Assembly (NCBI RefSeq): GCF_900182725.1
Contig: NZ_FXTO01000001.1
Location: 124,001-188,000 of the forward strand
From: Thalassovita litoralis
GTDB lineage: Bacteria; Pseudomonadota; Alphaproteobacteria; Rhodobacterales; Rhodobacteraceae
Direction: 5' to 3'
Length of the DNA stretch: 64,000 bases
Made by a program: the position numbers and the translations under genes. Of this stretch, positions 34,596 through 43,007 are shown in pieces (within the stretch, counting starts at the first letter, position 1; every line of letters starts with the position of its first letter). Below the pieces are notes generated by a model, which made no database searches, was not told the DNA's origin, and worked only from the letters and a program-made list of their open reading frames with translations.

Positions 34596-36623
34596 ATGCT
34601 GAAACCTGAAAGCTTCGTTGCCGGTGCATGGATCGCGCCGGGCGCTACCGCGACCCCTGTGATTGGTCCCGTCACCGACACCGAAATCGCACTGGTCGGG
34701 GGCGCGGCGCTGGATACCGATGCCATGCTGGCCCATGCCCGCAAAGTCGGCGGCCCCGCCCTGCGCGCCATGACATTCCATGACCGTGCCAAGATCCTGA
34801 AGAAACTGGCGCTTTACATCGACAGCCGCAAGGAAGAGCTTTACGCCATCAACGGCCTGACTGGGGCCACCCGCCGCGATGGGGCCGTTGACATCGAAGG
34901 CGGCATTGGCACCATGTTCGTCTATGCCGCCAAGGGCCGCCGCGAAATGCCTGATGCGCAGGTCTATGTCGATGGTGACATTGAACAGCTGGGCCGGTCC
35001 GGTGCCTTCCTTGGGCAACATATTGCAACGCCACTACAGGGCGTGGCCGTACATATTAACGCCTTCAACTTCCCGGTCTGGGGCATGTTGGAAAAACTGG
35101 CCCCCACACTGCTGGCCGGAGTTCCCGCCATCGTCAAACCCGCCACCCAGACCTGTTACCTGACCGAGGCATGTTTCCGCATGATCGTCGACTCGGGCCT
35201 GCTGCCCGATGGCGCGGTGCAACTGATCATTGGCCGCACCGGCGATTTGCTGGATAAAATGGGGCCGCAGGATGTGGTCAGCTTCACCGGGTCCGCCGAC
35301 ACCGCGCAAATGCTGCGTACCACCCCGGCACTGATCCGCAATTCCACCCGGTTTCTGGCGGAACAAGACAGCCTAAACGCTGCCATCCTTGGTCCCGATG
35401 CCGACGCTGACAGCCCAGAATTCGCACTGTTTTTAAAAGAGGCCGTGGCCGAAATCACCACCAAAGCGGGGCAAAAATGCACGGCCATGCGCCGCCTGCT
35501 GGTCCCGGCCCATCTGGCCGATACTGTGGCCGCCGCCCTGTCTGACCGTCTGGGCCAGATCACGGTGGGCCACCCCGATGCCGATGGTGTCCGCATGGGG
35601 GCGCTGGCCTCTTTGGCGCAAAAATCCGACGTGCTGGCAAAGATCGCCCAAATCGGAACCGAGGCGAAAATGATCTGCGGCTCTCTGGACGGGTTTGCCC
35701 CGGTTGATGCGGATGCCGATGCGGCCTTTATCCCGCCCACCCTGTTCCAATGCGATGACCCGGACGCGGCACAGATCATCCACTCGGTCGAAGCCTTCGG
35801 CCCGGTTTCCACCATCCTGCCCTATCATGATGTGGCCCACGCCGCCGAACTGGCCAATCGCGGCGAAGGTTCGCTTGTCGCCTCGGTCTTTACCCATGAC
35901 CCGGCTGTGGCCCGCGACATCACCCTGTCATCGGCGGCGTGGCATGGGCGTCTGTACATCAACAACCGCGATACAGGACGCGATGCCACCGGCCACGGTT
36001 CCCCCATGCCCCACATGATCCACGGCGGCCCCGGTCGCGCAGGTGGCGGCGAGGAACTGGGCGGTGTGCGCGGTGTCATGCACTACATGCAGCGCACCGC
36101 CATTCAGGGCACACCGGAAATCCTGTCCGCCATCACCGGCCAATGGATCAAGGGCGCGCCCATCAGCGAAAACCCGACCCACCCGTTCCAGCGCACCTTC
36201 ACCGAAATCGCAATTGGCGAAACCATCCACACCGCCCCGCGCACCGTGTCGATGGAGGACATCGAACATTTCGCCCATTTCACCGGCGACACGTTCTATG
36301 CCCACATGGATGAAGAGGCCGCAAAGCGGAACCCCTTCTTCCCCGGTCGCGTGGCGCATGGCTACCTGCTGCTGTCCTTTGCCGCCGGGCTGTTCGTAGA
36401 ACCGAACGAAGGCCCGGTTTTGGCCAACACCGGCCTGAATGGCCTGTCCTTCCAGAAACCCGTCAGCGCAGGTGACAGCATAAAGGTCATCCTGACCTGC
36501 AAACGCAAAACCAAACGCACCGACACCTATGGCGAAGTCGCGTGGAACGTCATTCTGACCAATCAGGACGATGAACAGGTTGCGGAATATGAGCTGCTGA
36601 CGATGGTGGCCTATACCCGCTAA
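34596..36623 (+). CDS. paaZ: bifunctional oxepin-CoA hydrolase / 3-oxo-5,6-dehydrosuberyl-CoA semialdehyde dehydrogenase
   Basis: This 675-residue fusion opens the oxepin ring and oxidises the resulting aldehyde in phenylacetate breakdown. An aldehyde dehydrogenase domain covers about 1-515; its catalytic Cys is in GQKCTAMRRLLVP. A MaoC-type hydratase domain covers about 535-675 and includes FTGDTFYAHMDEEAAKRNPF and GRVAHGYLLLSFAAG with the Asp and His. Length and order equal E. coli PaaZ (681). The ATG at 34596 has GGAGGAG upstream; the long upstream extension of the frame overlaps paaI antisense and is not coding. It is divergent from paaI and followed by paaX. Confidence 0.96.
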   Translation: MLKPESFVAGAWIAPGATATPVIGPVTDTEIALVGGAALDTDAMLAHARKVGGPALRAMTFHDRAKILKKLALYIDSRKEELYAINGLTGATRRDGAVDIEGGIGTMFVYAAKGRREMPDAQVYVDGDIEQLGRSGAFLGQHIATPLQGVAVHINAFNFPVWGMLEKLAPTLLAGVPAIVKPATQTCYLTEACFRMIVDSGLLPDGAVQLIIGRTGDLLDKMGPQDVVSFTGSADTAQMLRTTPALIRNSTRFLAEQDSLNAAILGPDADADSPEFALFLKEAVAEITTKAGQKCTAMRRLLVPAHLADTVAAALSDRLGQITVGHPDADGVRMGALASLAQKSDVLAKIAQIGTEAKMICGSLDGFAPVDADADAAFIPPTLFQCDDPDAAQIIHSVEAFGPVSTILPYHDVAHAAELANRGEGSLVASVFTHDPAVARDITLSSAAWHGRLYINNRDTGRDATGHGSPMPHMIHGGPGRAGGGEELGGVRGVMHYMQRTAIQGTPEILSAITGQWIKGAPISENPTHPFQRTFTEIAIGETIHTAPRTVSMEDIEHFAHFTGDTFYAHMDEEAAKRNPFFPGRVAHGYLLLSFAAGLFVEPNEGPVLANTGLNGLSFQKPVSAGDSIKVILTCKRKTKRTDTYGEVAWNVILTNQDDEQVAEYELLTMVAYTR

Positions 36624-36624
36624 G

Positions 36625-36648
36625 GCTTCTTTCTGATCGCAAATACTC
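36625..36648. repeat. interspersed intergenic repeat, copy G (after paaZ)
   Basis: GCTTCTTTCTGATCGCAAATACTC begins directly after the paaZ stop, in the reverse orientation. It continues into CTGCCGGAGGCATCC, a tail shared with copy H near 59.8 kb. The tail forms a 10-bp stem with 36669-36678 (one mismatch), and a second hairpin (CACGGGC-AAAA-GCCCGTG, 36690-36707) fills the rest of the gap before paaX. Confidence 0.8.
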
Positions 36649-36720
36649 CTGCCGGAGGCATCCAAGCTTGCCTCTGGCACCCACTTCCCCACGGGCAAAA
36701 GCCCGTGTATCAACCGGGTT

Positions 36721-37533
36721 ATGGACCCGTTACAGCCCCTTATCACCGCCCTTCATGACGAAGGCCGCCTGCGCGTCTGGTCGCTGGTTATCACCGTTTT
36801 CGGTGACAGCGTACAATATCGCGGCGGGCGGATCTCCAATGTCCGGCTTCAGGCGCTTCTGGGGCGGCTGGGCGTGGAACCCGGCACCATCCGCACCGCC
36901 CTGTCCCGGCTAGGCCGCGATGGCTGGCTGACCTCGGAACGCGAGGGGCGTAACAGCTTTTATCAACTGACCCCCGAAGGGCAGGCGCGGTTCACCGATG
37001 CCACCAGCCGCATTTATGCGCCACCCCGTCTGGCCCCTGTCGCCGAATGGACATTGGCATTCGGCCCCGGCCTGTCGGGTATTCCGATCGGTCCCGGCAT
37101 GGTGCTGCGCCCCGCCGATCAGACCGACAAAACCAAACCCGATGCGGCTGTCACCGGCACCCTGTCCGCCTTATCGCCCCACCTGCGGGACACGTTACTG
37201 TCCCCGGCCCACCGCGCCGCGCTGACCGCGCTATTTCATGACATCGACGCGCTGAAACCCGCGCAACTGGACCCGCTGGACGCTGCCGCCGCCCGTACCC
37301 TGCTGATTCACCGCTGGCGGCGCATCGTGTTGCGCCACCCGGAACCGCCCACCGAATTGCTGCCCCCTGCCCTTGGCAAGCGCAACCCCCGCGCGCTGGT
37401 CGCCGCCACCTATGCCGCCCTGTCCCCCGCGACTGAGGCATGGCTGGACAGCCCCCTGAACGACATCGCACCGATGCCCAAAGCCCACGCACTTTTCGCC
37501 ACGCGCTTTGCCCCAACCACACAGCACGCTTGA
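36721..37533 (+). CDS. paaX: PaaX family transcriptional regulator
   Basis: The 270-residue protein has an N-terminal winged helix (about 10-85: RVWSLVITVFGDSV, GVEPGTIRTALSRLGRDGWLTSEREGR) followed by the PaaX C-terminal domain. PaaX represses phenylacetate genes until phenylacetyl-CoA binds. It starts 97 bases after paaZ, with a repeat and two hairpins in the gap. AACC-G-GGTT lies immediately before the ATG. No ribosome binding site is obvious. Confidence 0.92.
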   Translation: MDPLQPLITALHDEGRLRVWSLVITVFGDSVQYRGGRISNVRLQALLGRLGVEPGTIRTALSRLGRDGWLTSEREGRNSFYQLTPEGQARFTDATSRIYAPPRLAPVAEWTLAFGPGLSGIPIGPGMVLRPADQTDKTKPDAAVTGTLSALSPHLRDTLLSPAHRAALTALFHDIDALKPAQLDPLDAAAARTLLIHRWRRIVLRHPEPPTELLPPALGKRNPRALVAATYAALSPATEAWLDSPLNDIAPMPKAHALFATRFAPTTQHA

Positions 37534-37564
37534 TTTACACGGCGATTGGCGCAAATCTGACGGT

Positions 37565-37909
37565 ATGAATATGCAAACCCCTACCCCCCTTTCCCGGCCG
37601 GGCGTGCCTGAACAGGTCGCTTTTGATCGCAAGGAACTGGGGGTAATCCTTGGGCTGTACGGGCGGATGGTGGCCGCCGGGGAATGGCGTGATTACGGCA
37701 TATCTCATCTGCGCGATTACGCGGTGTTCGCCGTTTTCCGCCGCACCGCCGAAAACCCGCTTTACCGGATTGAAAAACACCCCAAGCTGCGCAACCGACA
37801 AGGCATGTATGCCGTGTTCGGCATAGACGGGCAGGTGTTGAAACGCGGCCATGACCTGCGCACCGTGCTGCGGGTGTTAGAGCGTAAACTGATCCGTCCG
37901 GTTGACTAA
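37565..37909 (+). CDS. DUF2794 domain-containing protein
   Basis: This 114-residue protein matches DUF2794, a short family almost confined to alphaproteobacteria, in FDRKELGVILGLYGRMVAAGEWRDYGIS and the later AVFAVFRRTAENPLYRIEKHP. It has no signal peptide or membrane helix. The start at 37565 (MNMQTP) is preferred; ATG at 37571 is an alternative. Its stop is 27 bases from the convergent stop of the RimK gene. Function unknown. Confidence 0.82.
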   Translation: MNMQTPTPLSRPGVPEQVAFDRKELGVILGLYGRMVAAGEWRDYGISHLRDYAVFAVFRRTAENPLYRIEKHPKLRNRQGMYAVFGIDGQVLKRGHDLRTVLRVLERKLIRPVD

Positions 37910-37936
37910 CCGGGGCCAGAACGCCCCTTGCCAGTG

Positions 37937-38842
37937 TCAGCCCTTACCGCGCGTTTTCGTGTCACCCAGTCGGGCATTTTTTTCGATGAATTCGATGATT
38001 TTACCCGCAATGTCGATGCCCGTGGCTTTTTCCACCCCTTCCAACCCTGGCGAGGAGTTCACCTCCATCACCACAGGACCATGATTGGAGCGCAGCATAT
38101 CCACGCCGCAGACATTCAGACCCAGCGTTTTAGCCGCGCGAACAGCGGTCGAGCGTTCCTCGGGGCTGATTTTCACCGGCTGAGCGGAACCGCCCCGGTG
38201 CAGGTTTGAACGGAACTCGCCCTCGGCCCCGTTGCGCTGCATGGCCGCGACGACCTTGCCGCCAATCACCAGCGCGCGAATATCGGTGCCGCCAGCTTCC
38301 TTGATGAATTCCTGCACCAGAATGTTCACGTCAGCCCCGCGAAACGCCTCGATCACGGATTTGGCAGAACGGTCGGTGTCGGCCAGAACCACGCCGATGC
38401 CTTGGGTGCCTTCCAGCAGCTTGATCACCACCGGCGCACCGCCTGCCATTTTCACCACTTGTTCCGTCTGTTTCGGATCATGGGCAAAGGTCGTCACCGG
38501 CAGCCCGATCCCGGCGCGGGCCAGCAATTGCATCGACCGCAGCTTATCTCGCGACCGCCCGATGGCGACGGATTCGTTCAGCGGATAGACTCCCATCATT
38601 TCAAACTGCCGCAGCACCGCCAGCCCGTAGAACGTGATGGATGCCCCAATCCGGGGGATGACCGCATCGTAATCCGGCAATTTCCGCGATTCATACCAGA
38701 TTTCCGGCCTGCGTGATGCAATGTTCATCGTACACCGCAAGGTGTTGATCATATCCAGACTATGACCGCGCTCCTCGGCCGCCTGTTTCAGGCGTTGGTG
38801 CGAATACAGGCTGGGGCTACGGGTCAGCATCGCAAGTTTCAT
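37937..38842 (-). CDS. rimK: RimK family alpha-L-glutamate ligase
   Basis: This 301-residue ATP-grasp ligase adds glutamate to a protein C-terminus (ribosomal protein S6 in E. coli). It begins [22 protein letters not shown]; the ATP-grasp core shows [37 protein letters not shown] and [24 protein letters not shown] with the metal-binding acids. The start is set by the family alignment and a GAAAGG about ten bases upstream. It follows the retropepsin-like protease gene by 47 bases on the same strand, an arrangement like the rimB-rimK pair of pseudomonads. Confidence 0.93.
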   Translation of the reverse strand: MKLAMLTRSPSLYSHQRLKQAAEERGHSLDMINTLRCTMNIASRRPEIWYESRKLPDYDAVIPRIGASITFYGLAVLRQFEMMGVYPLNESVAIGRSRDKLRSMQLLARAGIGLPVTTFAHDPKQTEQVVKMAGGAPVVIKLLEGTQGIGVVLADTDRSAKSVIEAFRGADVNILVQEFIKEAGGTDIRALVIGGKVVAAMQRNGAEGEFRSNLHRGGSAQPVKISPEERSTAVRAAKTLGLNVCGVDMLRSNHGPVVMEVNSSPGLEGVEKATGIDIAGKIIEFIEKNARLGDTKTRGKG

Positions 38843-38889
38843 TCGGATGAACCTTTCAGAAAGGGCCGGAACAGGGCGTTTGCCATCAT

Positions 38890-39354
38890 TCACACGGCGC
38901 GTATGTCAATCGGATGACCAGCCAAAAAGGACCGGCCTGCATCCACCAAAATCCCGTGCCGCCGGATTGCAGTACGGCCCAAAATCAACGGCAGGCTCAT
39001 GTTGGACCGATCCGCCAGCGATACTTCGACCCGCCAGCGGCGGCGGCCCAGATGCAGGGTGGTTTCAATAATCAGCCGCTCTTCGGGGATGCCGGATGTG
39101 TTCTTGATGTCCCGTGCCTCGATCAGTGGCGCTTCGACATCACGGGCTTTCACGCCGGAACAGTGCGGAATGTGAAACCGCACCCACCGGCCCCCGTCCC
39201 GGTCGATATGCCGGATGCGTGTCGCATGTAAGGCAGAGGTCCGCGCGCCTGTGTCAATCTTGGCCTGCATCAACGGAATGCCCAGATCCGGCAGGGCCAC
39301 GCGTTCCCGCCAGCCAATCACCAGAGGCGGACGTTTAACCGGCTGCTTTTGCAT
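38890..39354 (-). CDS. retropepsin-like putative ATP-dependent zinc protease (RimB-like)
   Basis: This 154-residue protein has the single-domain aspartic-protease-like motif [12 protein letters not shown] near residue 35 and [21 protein letters not shown] near the end, the pattern of PF05618 proteins. These adopt a retropepsin-like fold and are encoded next to RimK, where they are thought to process the glutamated tail. The start [10 protein letters not shown] has AAGGA about eight bases upstream. The frame extends upstream through 40 codons without a family match. It is probably co-transcribed with rimK. Confidence 0.85.
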   Translation of the reverse strand: MQKQPVKRPPLVIGWRERVALPDLGIPLMQAKIDTGARTSALHATRIRHIDRDGGRWVRFHIPHCSGVKARDVEAPLIEARDIKNTSGIPEERLIIETTLHLGRRRWRVEVSLADRSNMSLPLILGRTAIRRHGILVDAGRSFLAGHPIDIRAV

Positions 39355-39472
39355 AGCGGTGATCCTTTGGACGACAAACAAGATGGGATAGGGCAGGCGA
39401 TTCGCCCCATCAGGACGGATTGCGCCAGTCTTTAGCTGCCCGTAGCGCCGGAATGCGGACTTGTCTATCTGC

Positions 39473-39503
39473 AAAAGAAAACCCCCGCAGAAATCTGCGG
39501 GGG
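39473..39503 (-). terminator. rho-independent terminator of the peroxiredoxin gene
   Basis: On the minus strand a perfect 9-bp stem (39503-39495 with 39490-39482), with a four-base loop, is followed by TTTTCTTTT. It lies 27 bases after the peroxiredoxin stop. Confidence 0.9.
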
Positions 39504-39529
39504 CAAAAGATATAGGTTTTCAAAACCAA

Positions 39530-40183
39530 TCAGGCGGAATATTTCGCCGTGCGCAGATAGGGCAATTTCACGTCGATTTCGCCGAACTTTTCGCGGGCCT
39601 GATCGTCGTTCAGCGACAGGGCCACAATCACGTCTTGCCCTGCGGTCCAGTTGGCCGGGGTGGCGATGGGGGTGCCAAAGGTGGCTTGCAGACCGTCCAG
39701 CGCGCGCAGCACTTCGGCAAAGTTGCGGCCCACCGACATCGGATAGGTCATGATCAGTTGTACTTTTTTATCCGGCGAAATGATGAACACCGAACGAACC
39801 GAAGCCGAATCGGCAGCGGTGCGGCCATCGGGCAGATAAGCCTCGGCGGGCAGCATATCGAACGCTTTGGACACGGCCAGATCTTCGTCTGCGATGATCG
39901 GGAAACCAGCCGGAGCGCCCGAGAACCCTTCGATATCTGCTTTCCATTGTTTGTGTTCGTCCACACCGTCCACGGACAGGCCGATCACCTTGGTGTTGCG
40001 CTTTTCCCATTCAGCGGCCAGTTGCGCCACGGCACCGAATTCGGTGGTACAAACCGGGGTGAAATCCTTGGGGTGCGAAAACAGGATCGCCCAGCTATCG
40101 CCGATCCAGTCATGAAAGGTGATGGTCCCCTGGTCGGTTTCCGCAGTGAAATTCGGCACAATGTCGTTGATACGCAGTCCCAT
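39530..40183 (-). CDS. 1-Cys peroxiredoxin (Prx6 family)
   Basis: The 217-residue peroxidase reduces hydrogen peroxide and alkyl peroxides. The peroxidatic Cys45 is in PKDFTPVCTTE, with the conserved Thr three residues before it and Arg in the SVRSVF segment. Length above 200 and the C-terminal extension (TGQDVIVALSLNDDQ-like segment, here TAGQDVIVALSLNDD) place it in the Prx6 group, which uses an external reductant. It is monocistronic, with a promoter region of 287 bases shared with the divergent aldehyde dehydrogenase and a strong terminator. Confidence 0.93.
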   Translation of the reverse strand: MGLRINDIVPNFTAETDQGTITFHDWIGDSWAILFSHPKDFTPVCTTEFGAVAQLAAEWEKRNTKVIGLSVDGVDEHKQWKADIEGFSGAPAGFPIIADEDLAVSKAFDMLPAEAYLPDGRTAADSASVRSVFIISPDKKVQLIMTYPMSVGRNFAEVLRALDGLQATFGTPIATPANWTAGQDVIVALSLNDDQAREKFGEIDVKLPYLRTAKYSA

Positions 40184-40325
40184 TCGCTTTTCCTCTGTAA
40201 AATGGTCAGGATTACATTCTGAAGTTTAGATACGTTCTAATCCTACTGATTACATCCTCTAATTGGCACAGATTTTACGAAAGTGACAGTGTGTCGCGGT
40301 GCCCTGCTTCACCGCACGCCACGGC

Positions 40326-40339
40326 AATTTGATCAAATT
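40326..40339. promoter_or_regulatory. AATTTGATCAAATT palindrome upstream of the aldehyde dehydrogenase gene
   Basis: A perfect 14-bp palindrome lies 131 bases before the aldehyde dehydrogenase start in the divergent 287-base gap with the peroxiredoxin gene. Its TTTGATCAAA core is the same as at 1115-1124 upstream of gabD. A second dyad TTCCG-N5-CGGAA lies at 40417-40431, nearer the start. Otherwise the gap shows direct repeats of (G)GATTAC/TGATTAC near 40210-40252 but no clear gene. Confidence 0.4.
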
Positions 40340-40470
40340 ATTTACACGAACCAAGAGTAACCCTTGCAGCGGATTTAAACCCCTGACAAACTGCGCCGCA
40401 ACGCTGCACCGATAAATTCCGCATAACGGAAACGATGCGCAGGACGGGAAACGCTTTTGGAGGTCTGACA

Positions 40471-41910
40471 ATGATCGAGAAACGTCAATTCTATATCAAC
40501 GGCGAATGGGTGAACCCCGTTGAGCCACGCGATCACGAAGTGATCGACCCTTCCACCGAAGACGCTTGCGCTATCATTTCGCTGGGCAGTCAGGCAGACG
40601 CGGACAAGGCCGTGGCCGCCGCCAAGGCCGCTTTCCCGGCATGGATGGCCACCCCGCCCGAAGACCGCATTGCGCTGGTTGAAAAGCTGCTGGAGGTCTA
40701 CAAACGCCGCAGCGGTGAAATGGGTGCCGCGATTTCGCTGGAAATGGGTGCGCCCATCGACATGGCGAATACAGCGCAGGTTGGCGCTGGGATCTGGCAC
40801 ATCAGCAATTTCCTGAAAGCGGCGAAGGCATTCAAATTCATCCGCCCGCTGAATGACAAATCCCCCGAGGATCGGATCATCTATGAACCGATCGGCGTTT
40901 GCGCACTGATCACGCCTTGGAACTGGCCGATGAATCAGGTCACGCTGAAGGTGGTGGCCGCCGCCATCGCAGGCTGCACCATGGTTCTGAAACCGTCCGA
41001 AGAAAGCCCGCTGGACGCGCTTCTGTTCGCTGAAATGATGGACGAGGCCGGGTTCCCCAAAGGCGTCTTTAACCTTGTGAACGGTGATGGCGTGGGCGTT
41101 GGCAGCGCACTGTCAGGCCACAAAGATGTGGACATGGTCAGCTTCACCGGCTCGACCCGCGCGGGGATCGCGATTTCGCAAAACGCGGCGCTGACCCTGA
41201 AACGCGTGCATCTGGAACTGGGCGGCAAGGGTGCCAACATCATCTTCAACGATGCAGATGAAAAGGCCGTGAAACGCGGCGTGCTGCATATGATGAATAA
41301 CACCGGCCAGTCCTGCAACGCACCCAGCCGGATGCTGGTGCAAAAAGGCATCTACGAACAGGCAGTCGAAACCGCCGCCGAAGTGGCCAGTGCCGTCACC
41401 GTTGGCCCCGCCAGCGAATCCGGCAAACACATCGGCCCGGTGGTGAACGAAGCCCAGTGGAACAAGATTCAAGGCCTGATCCAAAAGGGCATCGACGAAG
41501 GCGCGCGGCTGGTTGCTGGCGGTCTGGGTCGCCCAGACGGGTTGAACAAAGGCTTCTTTGTCCGCCCCACCGTGTTCGCCGATGTGAACAACGAAATGAC
41601 CATCGCCCGCGAAGAAATCTTTGGGCCGGTCCTGTCGATCATCCCGTTTGAAACCGAAGAAGAAGCGGTGCAAATCGCCAATGACACGGTTTATGGTCTA
41701 ACCAACTATGTTCAGACCACCGATGGCACGCGCGCTAATCGTCTGGCGCAACAACTGCGGTCGGGCATGGTGGAAATGAACGGCAAATCCCGCAGCGCAG
41801 GTGCGCCGTTCGGTGGCATGAAGCAATCCGGCAATGGCCGCGAAGGCGGCGTTTGGGGCATCGAAGACTTCCTGGAGGTCAAATCGGTCGCAGGCTGGGC
41901 CGCAGAATAA
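40471..41910 (+). CDS. aldehyde dehydrogenase family protein
   Basis: The 479-residue NAD(P)-dependent dehydrogenase has the catalytic Cys in NNTGQSCNAPSRML, the base Glu in LELGGKGANIIF and the ALITPWNWPMNQ cofactor loop. The sequence is of the general (ALDH family with QSCNAPSR) type often called aldehyde or 3-succinoylsemialdehyde-pyridine dehydrogenase; the true substrate is unknown. GGAGG precedes the ATG at 40471 by eight bases. It is followed by its own terminator. The upstream palindrome shared with gabD suggests joint control of semialdehyde oxidation. Confidence 0.9.
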   Translation: MIEKRQFYINGEWVNPVEPRDHEVIDPSTEDACAIISLGSQADADKAVAAAKAAFPAWMATPPEDRIALVEKLLEVYKRRSGEMGAAISLEMGAPIDMANTAQVGAGIWHISNFLKAAKAFKFIRPLNDKSPEDRIIYEPIGVCALITPWNWPMNQVTLKVVAAAIAGCTMVLKPSEESPLDALLFAEMMDEAGFPKGVFNLVNGDGVGVGSALSGHKDVDMVSFTGSTRAGIAISQNAALTLKRVHLELGGKGANIIFNDADEKAVKRGVLHMMNNTGQSCNAPSRMLVQKGIYEQAVETAAEVASAVTVGPASESGKHIGPVVNEAQWNKIQGLIQKGIDEGARLVAGGLGRPDGLNKGFFVRPTVFADVNNEMTIAREEIFGPVLSIIPFETEEEAVQIANDTVYGLTNYVQTTDGTRANRLAQQLRSGMVEMNGKSRSAGAPFGGMKQSGNGREGGVWGIEDFLEVKSVAGWAAE

Positions 41911-41935
41911 GCCCAATCCCATTGCAAGACAGGTT

Positions 41936-41970
41936 AATCCGGGGCTATCACGGCCCCGGATTTCTTTTTC
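41936..41970 (+). terminator. rho-independent terminator after aldehyde dehydrogenase
   Basis: A perfect 10-bp stem (41936-41945 with 41953-41962) is followed by TTTCTTTTTC. It lies between the aldehyde dehydrogenase stop and the kinase-like gene, so the latter needs its own promoter or readthrough. Confidence 0.85.
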
Positions 41971-41980
41971 TGGGGGCCGC

Positions 41981-43006
41981 GTGGCAACATACCGATCAAT
42001 CCAGCGTTTCGTACCGGACACGGTGCTGAAACGTGATGTGTTTTCGGAAACCATCATGGGCCATCTGGCCGATGATCCCGAAACAAAGGTGGTGTTGCGC
42101 CGTCTGGATGGTGTGCCTGCGTGGGCGCGTCCACTGTCACAATGGCTGGCCCGCAAAGAAGCCCGTGGCCTGCAAGCTGTTCAGGGCATCGAAGGTGTCC
42201 CCGTATTGCTGGAGGCGGACAAGGGCGGCATCCTGCGCGTCTGGTCCGAAGGCACCCCGCTGCATCTGGCTAAGCCGTCCGATCCGGCATGGTTCCGCGA
42301 TGCCCGCCGCCTGCTGCGCGACATGCGGCGCCGGGGCGTGTGCCACAATGACATCGCCAAACCGCAAAACTGGCTGATGACACCGGATGGACGGGCGGCC
42401 GTGATTGATTTCCAACTTGCGTCTGTCCACCGGCGCAAGGGCAAACTGTTCCGCATCGCCGCCCGCGAAGACCTGCGCCACATGCTGAAGCAAAAGCGCA
42501 GCTTTGCCCGCGACCTGCTGACTCCGGCGGAAAAAAACATACTGGCACGAAAATCCCTGCCCTCGCGGATTTGGATGGCCACCGGCAAAAAGCTGTATAA
42601 TTTCGTCACCCGGCGTCTGATGAACTGGTCCGATGGTGAAGGCACCGAAAACCGCATCGCCGAGGACGGCCCTGCCATCCGCGACGCCCTGCTGGCACAG
42701 GGGGCGCGGGATGTGGCCTTTGCCGCCTATGCCCTGCCCGCCGGGGGCGTCGGGCTTTATGCCTTTGTCGAGACTGTTTCAGACCCTGACATTGCCGAAA
42801 ATGGCCCGAAACCGAACCTTCTACAGGTCGTCGCCGCGCTGCCACGCGATGCAGACGGCATGGTGCGCACGGACCTTCTGGACCTGATTGCCACCAACCG
42901 GCTGGACGAGCTGGACCAATTGCGCGGTGATGATCCGGCGCTGGCGCAGGTGTTGCACCCTATCGTAGCCGGACGGCTGAACCTAACAGATCGGTCGATG
43001 AAATAG
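41981..43006 (+). CDS. kinase-like protein fused to an ANL C-terminal-like domain
   Basis: This protein of about 341 residues has a compact protein-kinase-like N-terminal part. The catalytic loop is HNDIAKPQNWL near residues 122-132 (HxDxxxxN type, as in WaaP/RIO-like kinases) and the metal motif is VIDFQLA near 141 (DFQ in place of DFG). A nucleotide-binding Lys is not clear; TKVVLRRL has Arg at the usual place. From about residue 223 the sequence (ENRIAEDGPAIRDALL, YAFVETVSDPDI, LLQVVAALPRDADGMVRTD) resembles the C-terminal subdomain of AMP-binding acyl-CoA synthetases, where KxxR-like segments close the active site. The GTG at 41981 has GGGGG upstream and is the first start after the terminator; a later start (42057 region) cannot be excluded. 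Function unknown. Confidence 0.65.
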   Translation: MATYRSIQRFVPDTVLKRDVFSETIMGHLADDPETKVVLRRLDGVPAWARPLSQWLARKEARGLQAVQGIEGVPVLLEADKGGILRVWSEGTPLHLAKPSDPAWFRDARRLLRDMRRRGVCHNDIAKPQNWLMTPDGRAAVIDFQLASVHRRKGKLFRIAAREDLRHMLKQKRSFARDLLTPAEKNILARKSLPSRIWMATGKKLYNFVTRRLMNWSDGEGTENRIAEDGPAIRDALLAQGARDVAFAAYALPAGGVGLYAFVETVSDPDIAENGPKPNLLQVVAALPRDADGMVRTDLLDLIATNRLDELDQLRGDDPALAQVLHPIVAGRLNLTDRSMK

Positions 43007-43007
43007 C

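Noticed and set aside
40259-40471. Minus-strand 70-codon frame between peroxiredoxin and aldehyde dehydrogenase
   Set aside because: It crosses the palindrome and dyads of the promoter region, is Cys/Arg-rich without pattern, and lacks a ribosome binding site.
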